Below are positions 11,596 through 23,374 of a stretch of DNA of 64,000 bases, piece after piece. The number at the start of each line of letters is the position of its first letter. Positions within the stretch are counted from its first letter, which is position 1. Source of the DNA: Rugalucina vietnamica. Lineage: Eukaryota > Mollusca > Bivalvia > Lucinida > Lucinidae. The DNA lies in the NCBI GenBank assembly GCA_964017185.1, contig OZ024875.1, positions 25,925,456 through 25,989,455 of the forward strand, given 5' to 3'. Under the pieces are notes generated by a model. That model made no database searches. It saw nothing but the letters and a program-made list of their open reading frames with translations, and was not told the origin of the DNA. A program made the position numbers and the translations under genes.

Positions 11596-11604
11596 CAGTA
11601 CTTC

Positions 11605-13050
11605 TAGTCCTAACAAAAAGTAATGGAGCATATAATTGCATCCAACCTCACGGCACATTTAAACAAACACAACATTTTATATGATCTACAACACGGGTTT
11701 AGACAAAAACGCTCATGTGAAATACAGCTAGTCGAAGACCTAGGTAGGCAGCTCATTCAACGTAATCAAGTGGACCTTATCCTTTTAGACTTTAGTAAAG
11801 CCTTTGACAAAGTGAATCACCTTAAATCACCTTAAATTATTGTTCAAATTATCTCAGCATGGTGTCAAAGGAAATACAGGATCAGAGCATTCCTTTTGGG
11901 TCGAACCCAGGCAGTGGTACTGGAGGGGGAGGGCTCATCAGAGGTCCCTGTGACATCTGGTGTGCCACAGGGTTCTGTGCTTGGGCCTCTCCTCTTCCTG
12001 CTCTACATTAATGACTTGCCACAAAATATTCAATCACAGGTAAGGTTGTTTGCCGACGACACTGCTGTCTATTTAACATTTAACAGTGAACTCTCCTGAA
12101 AATGCAAAAACACTCCAAGCAGACCTAGACACATTGCAGGAATGGGAGCGAACCTGGGACATGGAGTTCAATCCAGGAAAGTGTCAAGTACTCCACATTA
12201 CTAAATCAAAACCACTCCGGTCTCAGTATACTCTTCATGGTCAAATCTTGGAAAGCACTGATAGCGCTAAATATCTCGGTATCAACATATCTGAAGATCT
12301 AAATTGGAACAATCACATTCATGAAATAACTAGTAAAGCAAACAGAACTCTCGGATTTGTCAAAAGAAATGTTAAAACCAGGAATGAATCAGTCAAAGAA
12401 CTTGCTTACAAAACTTTAGTTAGACCACAGGTTGAATATGCCTCTTCGGTCTGGAATCCGCATACAAAAGAAAATATTTCTAAAATTGAAATGATACAAC
12501 GACGAGCTGCCAGATGGGTCAAACACGACTACTCCTCATATAGCAGTGTCTCAAACATGCTTGAAGACCTAGGTTGGCGAGCCCTCCAAAACAGACGCAT
12601 TGACTCTCAACTAGTCATGCTTTATAAAATCATATATGGCTATGTAGCAATTGAAATACCCCCATATTTTGAGAAGCCCCAGAGATACACACGTCACATG
12701 CACCCTCTCTCATTTAGGCAGATTCACACCTCAGCAACATATTATCAGAAGTCTTTTTATCCAGCTACCATTGTTCTTTGGAATAGACTCCCTGCAGATC
12801 TTGTTCTTAGAAGTGATCTTGACTCCTTCAAAGAAGGAGTCTGCCAGATCAATCATCAGTGCCCGTAATTTTTAAACACTGTTTTTAACCTGCTTTTAAA
12901 CCTCACTCTTCACTAGCACTATCAACTTTTAATCATTCTCACTATTTTTACTTTCACATCTGCTAGAATCTAGCTTTTATCTCTGCACTGACAGCGCAAC
13001 TGCACATAATACTCGTGAGAGGGTGCTGCAGTATGAAAAGATAGATAGAT
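11605..13050 (+). mobile_element. 5'-truncated CR1-like retrotransposon
   Basis: Contains the reverse transcriptase remnant, a roughly 170-bp 3' UTR and a GATAGATAGAT tail at about 13038-13050. A short microsatellite tail instead of poly-A is usual for CR1-group elements. A second GATAGATAG run at about 13170 may mark another tail or slippage. Confidence 0.7.
11623..12868 (+). pseudogene. decayed CR1-group LINE reverse transcriptase
   Basis: Three reading-frame blocks together give the middle and end of a non-LTR reverse transcriptase. Visible motifs are GFRQKRSCEIQLVED, LILLDFSKAFDKVNH, TSGVPQGSVLGPLLFLLYI, LFADDTAVY (catalytic FADD), KYLGINI and the QRRAARWV-type thumb/connection signature, with LVRPQVEYASSVW typical of CR1/Jockey-group elements. 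It is broken by a 10-bp tandem duplication (CACCTTAAAT twice, about 11818-11837), a small deletion near 11875 and a frameshift near 12090. The N-terminal endonuclease is absent, so the copy is 5'-truncated and dead. Confidence 0.85.
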
Positions 13051-13953
13051 GACGACCAATTGCTGGTTTTTTACAGGGAGGCACTGTCAAGAACAGCTAG
13101 GAAATTATGAAAATGGGTGACATCAAGGCATAGATTAAATGAATGATGAGGTTAAGAAGTAGTGGAAGATAGATAGATAGTAGATCTATTACATAAATCG
13201 TGTGGCAGTCGACCTTGATATTGGGGGTTCCGGGTCATTTCGGCCCATAACCACTATTTCGGCCCATAACCATTTCGGCCCATACCATTTCGGCCCATAA
13301 CCATTTCGGCCCATATTTTTTATATATAGATAGGGACTTTTGGTTTTCAGTTTGTGGCATTTAGGTTTCGTTACAAGTTTTATTTAAAATAACATCAATG
13401 ATACCATTCTTGCTATATTCATAATGAACAACTGATGGTGTGATATCAAAGTCACATGGGACCACAGAATCTTCTGTTTGAATCAACATAGCTGCTGTTG
13501 GTCTATGATCCAACTCTCTACAAGTCATTCTTCAGTAACTATCAAAGTGATTCAGAACTATACAAACACCTGTATGCTAAATCTACTTGAGCTTCAATGA
13601 CATTTATGTATTTGACATTAGCTGTGAATGCTTCAACTGATATCAATAAATACTATACTATGATCCGAAACCATACCACTAACTACAGAACAGCATGTTA
13701 AGATATCTGACTACCTACAGTAATGCTAATTATCTATGATAAACGACATTGACTTCACAGTATAGACAACGTTCAACTATAGATCAAAATTGAAATTCCG
13801 AAACACAAACACCAAATAACTTGTACCAAATCAAAGAATTGTCAAAAGAATGATTCAAAAACACACAAAATAATTTTCAAATAAATTCAGAAATCCAGTA
13901 AACGAAATCAACCAAGACCAATGATAAATTGTGATCCTGAACTATTCAACTTA

Positions 13954-15474
13954 CCGTAGTTGGTCGAAATTTTCGGACGATCGTAAAATAATTAGGGTCG
14001 TTTATGTCCGAAAATTATTGACTGACAACCAACTGCAGAAAATAATTCCAAAAAAGTTTGGCCGAAAACTTTGGAAAATATGCCTAAACATTGAAAATGC
14101 GCCATGAAAAAAAATTTCGGGTGGCGTATTTACGGTATATTCTATGTATCGATAAACAGTCAAAAGAGACAAAGAAAGTGATAAAAGTCAATCATTCTGT
14201 TAAGCAAACTGTCAGTTTATGATTAAAAAAGTTACCTGAAGAATTTGTGTTTGTCTCCTTATTAATCCATTGTTATCATAATCCCTTGACTGATTTGTTT
14301 ACTGTTGAACACATGGTCCAATTTACCCCCCAGCAGAGTGTGTAATTGACCGTGTGAATACCACGCTCGTTACCGGTTAAAGAAGCTATCGGCTTCTTTT
14401 GAAGTCTGTGTACAGAGTTTCTTTGCTCTAGATGAGCCGATCCGACTACATTGACGTTTAATGTCCTGTGATCCGACACAGGCATAGTGGCGTCTTACTG
14501 GCTTTCTCAGATACCGTATGCTGATCTGTGTTTTCATTGTTAGCATTACATACTTGTACAGTCAGATGTGTTTTGTCCAGACGTGACTAAATGTCACCGT
14601 TTTGAAACAGCAGAATTCACACTTTCATGGGTGTCAGTTTTACTAAGAAGTGTTCACGGTAAAACCTACACTTCGGGGTCCACAATTCGAATGCGCATTA
14701 TAGGCGAGGCGCGTAATGCAAATCTACTGAGTCGGACCAGGCTGATCGCAGTGTCTGTTGTGTTTTGGTGGGTGGGGAACCTATACGAAGTGTATATCGA
14801 ACCATGTATGACATGAACAGAATGCTATGTGACACCCATTTAAGCGTTGTTAATGTTTTTAAAACGATACAGAATTAATCACTGATAAGTTTTCAACTGC
14901 GTTGATTACTCAGCGTGAATGCACAACTACTCCCAAATTTTCTTTGCATGATATCAAAAAAAACAGATTTTCTCTTGTCAAGCCACATTTCCTGTCTGCC
15001 TATATACCGTATTTACTAAGTTGTAAGACAACAAACCTGATTGATATCATGGACACAATACTTAGAGAAGATAATGGGTTATTAACTTTTACTTTACAAC
15101 AGAAGACAATTAATCATGTGTGTTTCATAAATGAGTTTATAATATCATACCTTTTGCTATTTTTTTCAACAGCAATGTATACATCTTTTAAAGGAGCTGC
15201 TACGGTACTATGGTACAAGTTTTGACCAATATTGGCTGGCTGCCAAATACATTTGTGGGTTGTTTCTAAAAAAACGTGTCGTAAAAGGCGGTGTTCATGA
15301 TCTGAATATACCTTATGTCCGAATACTAATGGCAGAAAAATTACAGATATTTTTCTGAAAAAGTAGATATGCCCGAAATTTTTGGGGCTTAATATTAATT
15401 CCAGAAGAAAAAGTCTGATAGTGTCCTAGAATTTTGGACCATTTTTTTCGTCCGAAAATTTCGGCCAACTACGG
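13954..15474. mobile_element. nested TIR element with TA target site (Tc1/mariner-type MITE)
   Basis: TIRs begin CCGTAGTTGGYCGAAATTTT and continue CGGACGA, matching at 26 of 27 positions between ends, with TA on both sides (13952-13953, 15475-15476). TA duplication is typical of Tc1/mariner. No DDE transposase frame is recognised. It contains a fragment of repeat R2 at 14669-14798 and a CAAAGTGATTCGGAACTG(C/G)TACAATGA tandem motif just outside its right end (about 15520-15710). Confidence 0.75.
14669..14798 (-). repeat. R2 fragment (inverted)
   Basis: Reverse-complement match to the right end of R2 (9800-9900): GGGGTCCAC, ATGCGCATTATAGGCGAG, GTCGGACCAGGCTGATC and GTTTTGGTGGGTGGGG all appear in the inverted order. 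It is a third, truncated copy, nested inside the TA-flanked element. Confidence 0.7.
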
Positions 15475-15943
15475 TAGTATAAATATCAAACAAATTGACT
15501 AGGAAAGCACACTATTTATTGAAGTGATTCGGAACTGGTACAATGAGTGTAGTCATCAAACAAAGTGATTCAGAACTGCTACAATGACTAATCATCAAAG
15601 TGATTCGGAACTAGTATATTAACTGTAATTAATCAAACAAAGCGATTCGGAACTGCTACAATGAGTATATTCATCAAACAAATGGATTCGGAACTGGTAC
15701 AATGACTGTAATCATCAAACAAACCAATGATGAACCCACCAGTTACATTTTCTAATTCAAGAAACATGCTTTGTAAGTCATGTTTGTAACCAGGTTTATA
15801 TTTAAACTTATATAGAGTAAGTTATTTGAGTAAACATTCCATTTAGGGCAATGGTAATAATTTATGGGCCGAAATGGTTATGGGCCGAAATGGTTATGGG
15901 CCGATATTGTCATGGGCCGAAATGGTTATGGGCCGAAATGACC

Positions 15944-17091
15944 AGTTACCATATTGGGACATTGATGCTGACTGCCTGACGATTTATCCCGCATTATCGG
16001 GTATTTCAACATAAATGTCAAAACCAAAAATATCAGAAATACCCGATTTCTCATGTTATGGGAGTAAGAAGTAGATAGATGATCATGAAACAAAAAAAAA
16101 ATCATGTGATTATTTAAAAGGCTTTCATAAAAGCTTAATCTTGTATTGATATATCTTATCGTAAAAAGATTCAATTTACAGGGGGCTGGACAATTGAATC
16201 GGTTGGTATGACTGACTTTGATACAATTGACAGAGTTCTCTTGTGATTTCTTAATTAGTTATTAAACATAAGTTTTGTCTAAACTGTGTACTTACACGCC
16301 AATTGTTGAATTGATTTTTTGTCTTGCACTTTCTACTTTCATGTTAACATTGGGTAAAAAATGTAACCAGTGTAACGAGGTACCGAATGTCTGAATAACA
16401 CTAAAATGCGAAATCACGGATTTTTACAAACTCCAAGTAAACCCGCGGTGTTCCACTTCCGGACGTAAGTCCTCATCAGAGAGCAGCGGAGGTGTTGGCG
16501 CTGATGTGGAGTTTGGGACTTTTAATCTTGCTTTCACTTTGGTGACTAGTCAATAGTTTTTCGGTCATATCGAGATTTAGCTTGCTGTGGAGCTTAGATT
16601 ATTTTTCTAAATAAGTAGGAAATCCAAATAGTGAGATTTTCTCAGAATAGAGAGATCCCATCGAAATAGGGAGAAATCGCAATATATAATAAAATACATT
16701 CTTTGAAAAACAACAATCTGAAACACATCAAAATTTTCTAATGGGGGCACAGTAGTGGCTGGCAATCGTCGGCGACCCGGCCAGTCCGGCCGTGGCCGCA
16801 CCACTTTTTTGGCCGAACATGGCATTCGCTGGACCACAATTTTCCCGGCATGTATCAGCCAAATAGGCCCTTTTTCTTATTTTTGTGTGAGGGCTCACGA
16901 TATGCGATAATAAAGGCACTATCGATCGTTAGCCACAGGTGTGAAATTCAGTCGTTAAATAAACATGATAACGACTTTGACATCTGTATCGATGACGGAT
17001 TTTGAAGGATTATCGTCAGAAGTGATGTTGACGCTATGTACATATTAGTCTGACTGGTCAGCTGTCAAAATGAAGTATCATACCCAGTGGT
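15944..17091. other. unassigned sequence
   Basis: No gene recognised. A stretch at 16610-16670 with GGAAATCC/GGGAGAAATC motifs resembles the GGGAGATTT-rich stretch at 37640-37830, possibly a diverged shared repeat. Confidence 0.35.
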
Positions 17092-17513
17092 TCATTTTGC
17101 CGTCTGACTCCAGCACATTACCAAAAAGCCAAGCTGTTAGCCACTTTTGGGTGAAAGCCATTATTTACAGAATAACAAGTTTTAATGCAAAACAAATGGT
17201 GTAAAACACAATAATAAACAAACCTCCATTTGAAAATTCATAAAATATATCCAAGTTTTGTTTATTTTGATGATTTCTTAAAAGAATCCATTCATCATGG
17301 CTGACCTGTTTTTCTTCAAAAAGTCACCTTGAGAGGGGAGACAATTCTAATTGCGAGCTTCTGATTGGCTCTCAGAGAGTGCATGACCTCAGCACCCAGC
17401 CATCAACCAATCAGATTAGGAATTCCCATAAAATCAATGTCTAAAAACAGCTTGCAGAGATATTAATAGAACTTGGGAAATTTTGATAGTGCTGGAGCCA
17501 GACGTCAAAATGA
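17092..17513. mobile_element. about 420-bp TIR element
   Basis: Inverted ends TCATTTTGCCGTCTGACTCC (continuing AGCAC) and GTGCTGGAGCCAGACGTCAA (continuing AATGA), about 23 of 25 matching. Interior unremarkable and non-coding. Confidence 0.6.
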
Positions 17514-18279
17514 TAAATCAGTTATCAAAAATTAATTTTGACGGCTTACCCGCCAGACTAGGTACATATGTGGTCTGAAAATATAACCCGGCCCGTCTCT
17601 CACACTGTAAAATATAGATATAGAAATAGTTTGTCGTTGAAAGTGATTTAAAAGTGCGTCGAAAAGATATCTGCTGAGCAATTTGTGAAAGAAGGGACAT
17701 AAGTCAGTGCATTTGACAGTTCAGCTAATAAGCTATGTCATCTAAAGCAAAACTATTACATATGCATATATGTATCGCTTTCTGCTGTTATCAAACTGTA
17801 AAAGATCAATGAAGCAATTGACACATCCCTAATAAATGTTACATGCAGCCACGCTTTTTACGCGCAAAACTTTTGAAAACCACTTTCTCCATATTCTAGA
17901 GTTTGCATGTTTCTGCAATCACATGTAATGTTTAAATTTTTTTTCGCCACCAGCAGTTAAAATTAACTTGTGTCTAAAACATAACAAACACCCGAGATGA
18001 CTCTCTCGTTTTGTGTGAAACATCTAGAGATGACAAACGAAAAGCATCTACATGTACGAAATAGCCAGTGTTATTCATGTAATATATGGCAAAGGGATTA
18101 CCACCACCACGACTCAGTACCAAAAGCACTGACAGTAAGCTCGCTTTTATCAAAGAAATTCTATATACGTGTAAAAACTCCTTGCACGAAAATAATGCAA
18201 TATTTTCTATTCACAAGTTAAAATGCATATAAGTTTTTACAATATCTTTATCTTAAAGAACAGCATGCATGATTATAGG
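17514..18279. other. no recognisable feature
   Basis: AT-rich unassigned sequence. I see no coding segment with splice context. Confidence 0.4.
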
Positions 18280-18419
18280 GATCAATCATGTTTTTAAGTG
18301 TTCAAACATTCGATGGACATCGAGAAAGGCGTTTGAACACAAGGCCGTAGGCCGCGTGTTCAAACCCCTTTCGAGTGATCCAGCGAATGTTTGAACACTG
18401 AAACAAAACATGGTTGATC
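18280..18419. repeat. foldback hairpin element
   Basis: Outer arms GATCAATCATGTTTTTAAGT / CAAAACATGGTTGATC, then GTTCAAACATTCG / CGAATGTTTGAAC, then inner GTTTGAACAC / GTGTTCAAAC around GGCC-GTA-GGCC. The design matches the hairpin at 5296-5439 (long arms, short inner hairpin at the centre) with unrelated sequence. Confidence 0.75.
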
Positions 18420-18889
18420 GCTTGTCTTGCATTTTAACAGTAATTCACTTAAAATTTCTTCAGAATAACATTAGCAACGTCCAAACTCACCGAAAACCGC
18501 GGAGCTTCTTCAACGTCGGCCTTTTTTGTTTCTATGTAACACAGTGACGTCACGTCCCATTGATCAATGACGTCGGCCAAACCCCATGTTCAAACGGCAC
18601 GTGAATTTCATGATTTGAACATGGCTTTGGGCCAATTGAAACAGCTATGATCATAGATATTTATGCAAGAATACAGCATCGAAAATACAAATGAATACAG
18701 GGTGATCTAAAATATCTGATACCATTCCAAGCTTATATAATTTTGTTCTGCAAACACATCATAGAAGTAATATCACAATGATCTGTGATAATAAAAGTTC
18801 TGTTGGGGGTATCGTGTTAAGTAAGTTATATAGTAACATTTTGAATAATAAAGGCCAAATCCTTTTGACAGTTTATTTATTTATTATTA

Positions 18890-18940
18890 TTATTATTTTT
18901 TATTTTATTTTATTTTATTTTATTCTATTTTCTTTTTTAT
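18890..18940. repeat. (TTTTA)n microsatellite
   Basis: Short run of ATT and TTTTA units. Confidence 0.7.
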
Positions 18941-19327
18941 TCATGAGGCTTTATGATGTCATGAAGCCCCAGTTAAATATGCATAATCAATAATAATGAA
19001 ACACTATTAACATTTCTGTGTCATTTTTTGTTTAAATGTTCTAGAGCTACTATTGAAAAACTATCAATTCTGACCATATTTCACCATATTGGTTTTGAAA
19101 TATTAATAAAAAAAAATATTCATTGCTTTTGGTTTTACAGTTTTCTAAACTGGCGACCAAAAGTCATTTTGTTCAGAAATTTGAAATGCCAAGTTCTAGT
19201 TCATTTAGCATTTTCTCAGTCTGTCATAAATTGCATATGATAATCTAGTTTGATACATCTTTTACCTTTGATAATTCTTGATGTGAATTGACTGAATAAA
19301 CAGTTGATACTTAAAGACTCAAAATAG

Positions 19328-22300
19328 GTCCAAATAGGGTTTTGGAATGTAAATGGCTGGAATACTTGTGAAAGTTCATTAAATTTTAAGGTCCGACATT
19401 CCTGTCTGAATTACATAGATATTGATATGCTGGCAGTAGCTGAATCACATTTAATTGGAAATGAAGAACTCAGGGTGCCAGGTTACACATGGTTTGGTCA
19501 GAATCGTCAAAATATGCATATAAAAGCCAAAAGTGGCTCAGGTGGTATTGGTCTGTTAATCAAAAATATTTTTGCTAGTAGCTATAATATTCAGATTCTT
19601 GATAAAAGTTACGAAGGTATTTTGTGGATAAATTTTAAACATGTTTCAGCTGGGTTTAGCTTTAACTTGTGTGTGTGTTATCTACCTCCTGAGGGCTCGT
19701 CTAGATATGTAAATGTTGATGAATTTTTTGACACCTTGTTAACCAAAGTTTATCAATATCAAAATATGGGTCAATATTATATTTGTGGCGACTTTAATAG
19801 CCGCCTTGGTGATCTAGTAGACTATATTGAAGGTGTTGATGATTTACCCCCAAGAGATATACTGGACTTCAGTAAGAATGCTCATGGTCAATATTTTTGC
19901 AATTTTTTGATTGACAGTAATTGCTGTATTTTAAATGGAAGGATAGATACCCAGAAAAATAATTATACATCAATTTCAACGAAAGGCAAAGCGGTTGTTG
20001 ATTATTTTGCTGTTCCATATACTTCACTGCAATTTATTGAAAGTTTTGAAATATTAACTTCATCAAGTTTAGTACATTTAGCCTGTAAAGATATGGGATT
20101 TGAGTCAAGACATGTACCTGATCATTCTTTACTGAAGTGCAGCATTATGCTAGTTGGTCAAAATGAGCAAAGTCCATGTAAAAATAGTGTACCTAATGTG
20201 TCTTATACCAAATTTGACTGTGGTACCATTCCACTGGGCTTTTGTGAAGATGAAAGTTTTTTATTATCATTAAATGCGAAAATTCAGGAAATTAGTTCAT
20301 CAAATTCTGTACAAGAAGAAGTCAATTTGCTCTATAATGAGTTTTGTGGAGCTTTGAAAAATGAAATGTTTCAGAAATTGCCACATACACATAAAACTTT
20401 GAAATTTGGACTTGAAAATAAACGCCGAAGACACAAAAAGCCCTGGTGGAATGATAGTCTTGCAGACAAATGGAACCAAGTTTGCCAAGCAGAGCGTAAC
20501 TGGCTTAAAACAAAAGATAAGAACCGAAATGAGCTGAAAAATGTATTTATACGGATACGTAAAGATTTTGATAGAGAAGTACAGCGTGCAAAAAGAAGAT
20601 ATTGGGTCCAGTTACAAAATGAAATGGTCAGTAGCTTAGACACAAATCCTCGAGAGTTTTGGAAAACAATAGGTCGCACTGGTGTAGCTGATAATAGGAA
20701 CCAAAAAATTCCTTTCGAAGTCAATACGGAGGAAGGCTCCGTTAGTTCAGATCCAAATACTGTATTACAAAAGTGGAAGAAGGATTTTGAGAAAATGTAT
20801 AATGTACAGTCATCATCTAGCATATTGAATGATTTTGAGATAGATGCTCAAGGTTTTGATAATGTACATGGTAATCAGACTTTTTCTGATGTAAGCGATT
20901 TCTGCTGTCCAATCACTCTCGAGGAAGTTTGTCGAGCTATCTTGCAGTTGAAGGCAAATAAAGCCTCTGGGGTGGATGAGATTCCTGGTGAGGTCTTGAA
21001 AAATGCCAAAGTAATTGAATTTTTGCATAAGTTTTTTAACACATGTTTTAATACAGGAAAAATTCCAGAGGCATGGTCGAAAGGTATTATAAATCCAATT
21101 CCAAAAGCCTCTACCAGTGATTCTAGGGATCCACTCTCATATAGAGGTATTACTCTAGCACCTGTGACATATAAAGTATATTGTTCAATTTTGAATGAAA
21201 GGTTAATTAGCTGGAATGATCAGCATAATATTATTGTTGATGAACAGAATGGATTTAGGAAAAAAAGGAGTACATTAGATCATTTGAGTACTTTAACCAG
21301 CATTATTGAAACCAGGAAAAAAGCAAGAAAGCAAACTTATTGTGCCTTCATAGATTTTCAAAAGGCATTTGATACTGTGAATAGAGATATTTTGTGGCAT
21401 AAATTACAAAGTATTGGTCTGAAAGATAAATTATTTGCAGCCATTAAAGGGCTTTATGATAAGGTTATTTGCTCAGTAAGAGTAAATGGTTTCAGTACTG
21501 ACTGGTTTGCAGTAAAATGTGGTTTGAAGCAAGGTTGTCCATTATCTCCAGTCCTATTCAGCTTTTTTATCAATGATCTTGCCTTGAAAATGAGAAATAC
21601 AGGTATAGGGGTGACTTGCGGAGAGGATAAGGTAAACATTTTATTATTTGCTGATGACATTGTACTTTTGGCCGAAAACCCGGAAGATTTGCAAGTGCTA
21701 CTGAACACATTGAGTATATGGTGTAAGCTGAATGGAATGGTGATAAATGGATCAAAATCAAACATAGTTCACTTCAGAACACCATCAATTTCCCGTTCAG
21801 ATGTAGTTTTTAAAGTTGGTGATATAACCCTGGATGTGGTAGAGTCTTATAAATATTTAGGTCTCATTTTAACTGAATTTTTAGACTTCTCAAAAACAGC
21901 AGCAGCAGTAGCTAAATCTGCAAATAGAGCATTAGGTCTCATTATAGCTAAAGCAAAGTCTTTTATAAGTTATATGAGAGTATTGTCTGTCCAGTAATTA
22001 TGTATGGCGCCCCAATATGGGGTACAGAATCTTTTAGTTGTATTCAGGCGGTACAAAATAGAGCTGCTAGATATTTCCTAAATGTTGGTAAATACACTCC
22101 AGTGGCTGCTGTGAATGGCGACACTGCATGGTATCCAATGGAGTGCAGGTTATGGAAGTCTGTTTTAAATCATTGGTGCCGTTTGGTGAATATGGATGAT
22201 AATCGATTAAACAAGAAAGTATTTAAGTGGTGTGATCTAAAAAGTTCCAACTCTTGCAAAAACTGGAATTTTAAAGTAAAGAAGCAATTCCAAAAGTATA

Positions 22301-22818
22301 ATGCTCAGGATAGCTACCAAATTACATATCCTGTAGAGGCAAGTTCCATATGTTCTTTGATTGTCAATAGAGTGTATGAAAACTTTGTTGAGAAATGGCA
22401 CGGCGATTTAAATCGGACCTCTTCTCGTAGAGGCACTGGTGGAAACAAACTTCGTACATATAGACAAATGAAAAGTGATTTTCATGTTGAATCTTATTGT
22501 CTAGACATATTGTCTAGAAAGCATAGAGGATCTCTAGCTAAGTTTCGGTCAGGAACAGCCCCTATCAAAGTTGAAACAGGCCGCTACCAAAATTTGGACT
22601 TGAGCGAACGGGTTTGTTTCCATTGTGCCTCTTGCATCGAAGATGAGGAACATGTTTTGATGGTATGCCCTATATATGAGGATTTAAGGCTGAGTTTAAT
22701 ACGCGAAGCTGTATTGATCAACCCTGATTTTGAGGGCCTCAGTGATATTCAAAAGATGTGTTTTCTTTTGTCTGATTCACAAATATCTGATCGAGTGCTA
22801 AGGTTTGTACACTGATAC
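19328..22818 (+). pseudogene. EEP endonuclease + reverse transcriptase LINE polyprotein, one frameshift
   Basis: The frame is open from just after a stop at 19325-19327 and already reads FWNVNGW, the start of the endonuclease/exonuclease/phosphatase (EEP) fold, although the first ATG is only at 19427. EEP motifs follow: AESHL, YICGDFNSRLGD, VVDYFAVP and VPDHSLL. The RT domain has KASGVDEIPGEVLK, YRGITLAP, CAFIDFQKAFDTVNRD, GLKQGCPLSP and LLFADDIVLL. The frame ends at 21997, but translation resumes one frame over (LYESIVCPVIMYGAPIW) and runs to 22818, ending in a CX2C...HX4C zinc-knuckle-like motif (RVCFHCASC, HVLMVC). All catalytic motifs I can see are intact; one indel near 21965 separates it from a full polyprotein. 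No ORF1 is visible, so the copy is 5'-truncated or of a single-ORF type. Confidence 0.9.
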
Positions 22819-23374
22819 TCGAACGAAGAAGGAATTTTCTAAGTCGTACTAGTATGTGAAGCTTATTCCAGAAAATTATTTTCAACTTTCTGTATAGTCT
22901 CCGGCCAAAACCCTTCTGCATTACTGCTTTTTATGTAAAAAGTTGAAGCCAAATAGTCTTTGTGTGTGGTGCGTATGTACATGTAGTTTCATACCCACCA
23001 GCACAAACTTAAGAGATTTTTTATTTCTTTTGTGTTTTATGAGTCTGTGTTTTTAATGTTCTATGTGCATATGTGCTATGACTTGAGAAGGTCTGTCTTG
23101 GCATTCCACCAGTGGTGTGTGCTGGTGATGATCAAAATTTAGTAAAGGCTTAGTCCTAAGACAGTTTTTCTCTGGGCAGGGCCCATATGTTTATATGTCA
23201 TTTCATGTGTATATAGCTTTTAAACTGTATATACTTGAAATCTGTAACTCTTATTGTCTCTCGCAATTCTTTTAGAATGGCAGTCGTATATGTATATGTG
23301 AGTTTTATATGTAAGATATGTTTTAATGTATACACTGGTGAGACACAAATAAACGATACTTGACTTGACTTGAC
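19328..23374 (+). mobile_element. LINE retrotransposon B with TTGAC tail
   Basis: Includes the polyprotein and a roughly 540-bp 3' UTR that ends AATAAACGATACTTGACTTG followed by ACTTGAC, a three-unit TTGAC tail. The 5' boundary is uncertain. Clade not assigned by eye. Confidence 0.75.

Larger units (their letters stand above)
13233..15943. mobile_element. outer TIR element with CATTTCGGCCCATAAC tandem termini
   Basis: The left end (13233-13318) has several copies of CATTTCGGCCCATAAC. The right end (15862-15943) has the same motif inverted (GTTATGGGCCGAAATG). The outermost bases are GGTCATTT / AAATGACC. Inside is a second complete TIR element (13954-15474). No transposase is seen. I could not find a clear target-site duplication. 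Confidence 0.75.

Noticed and set aside
14902-15225. 107-codon frame
   Set aside because: Lies inside a non-coding TIR element, AT-biased composition, no recognisable domain.
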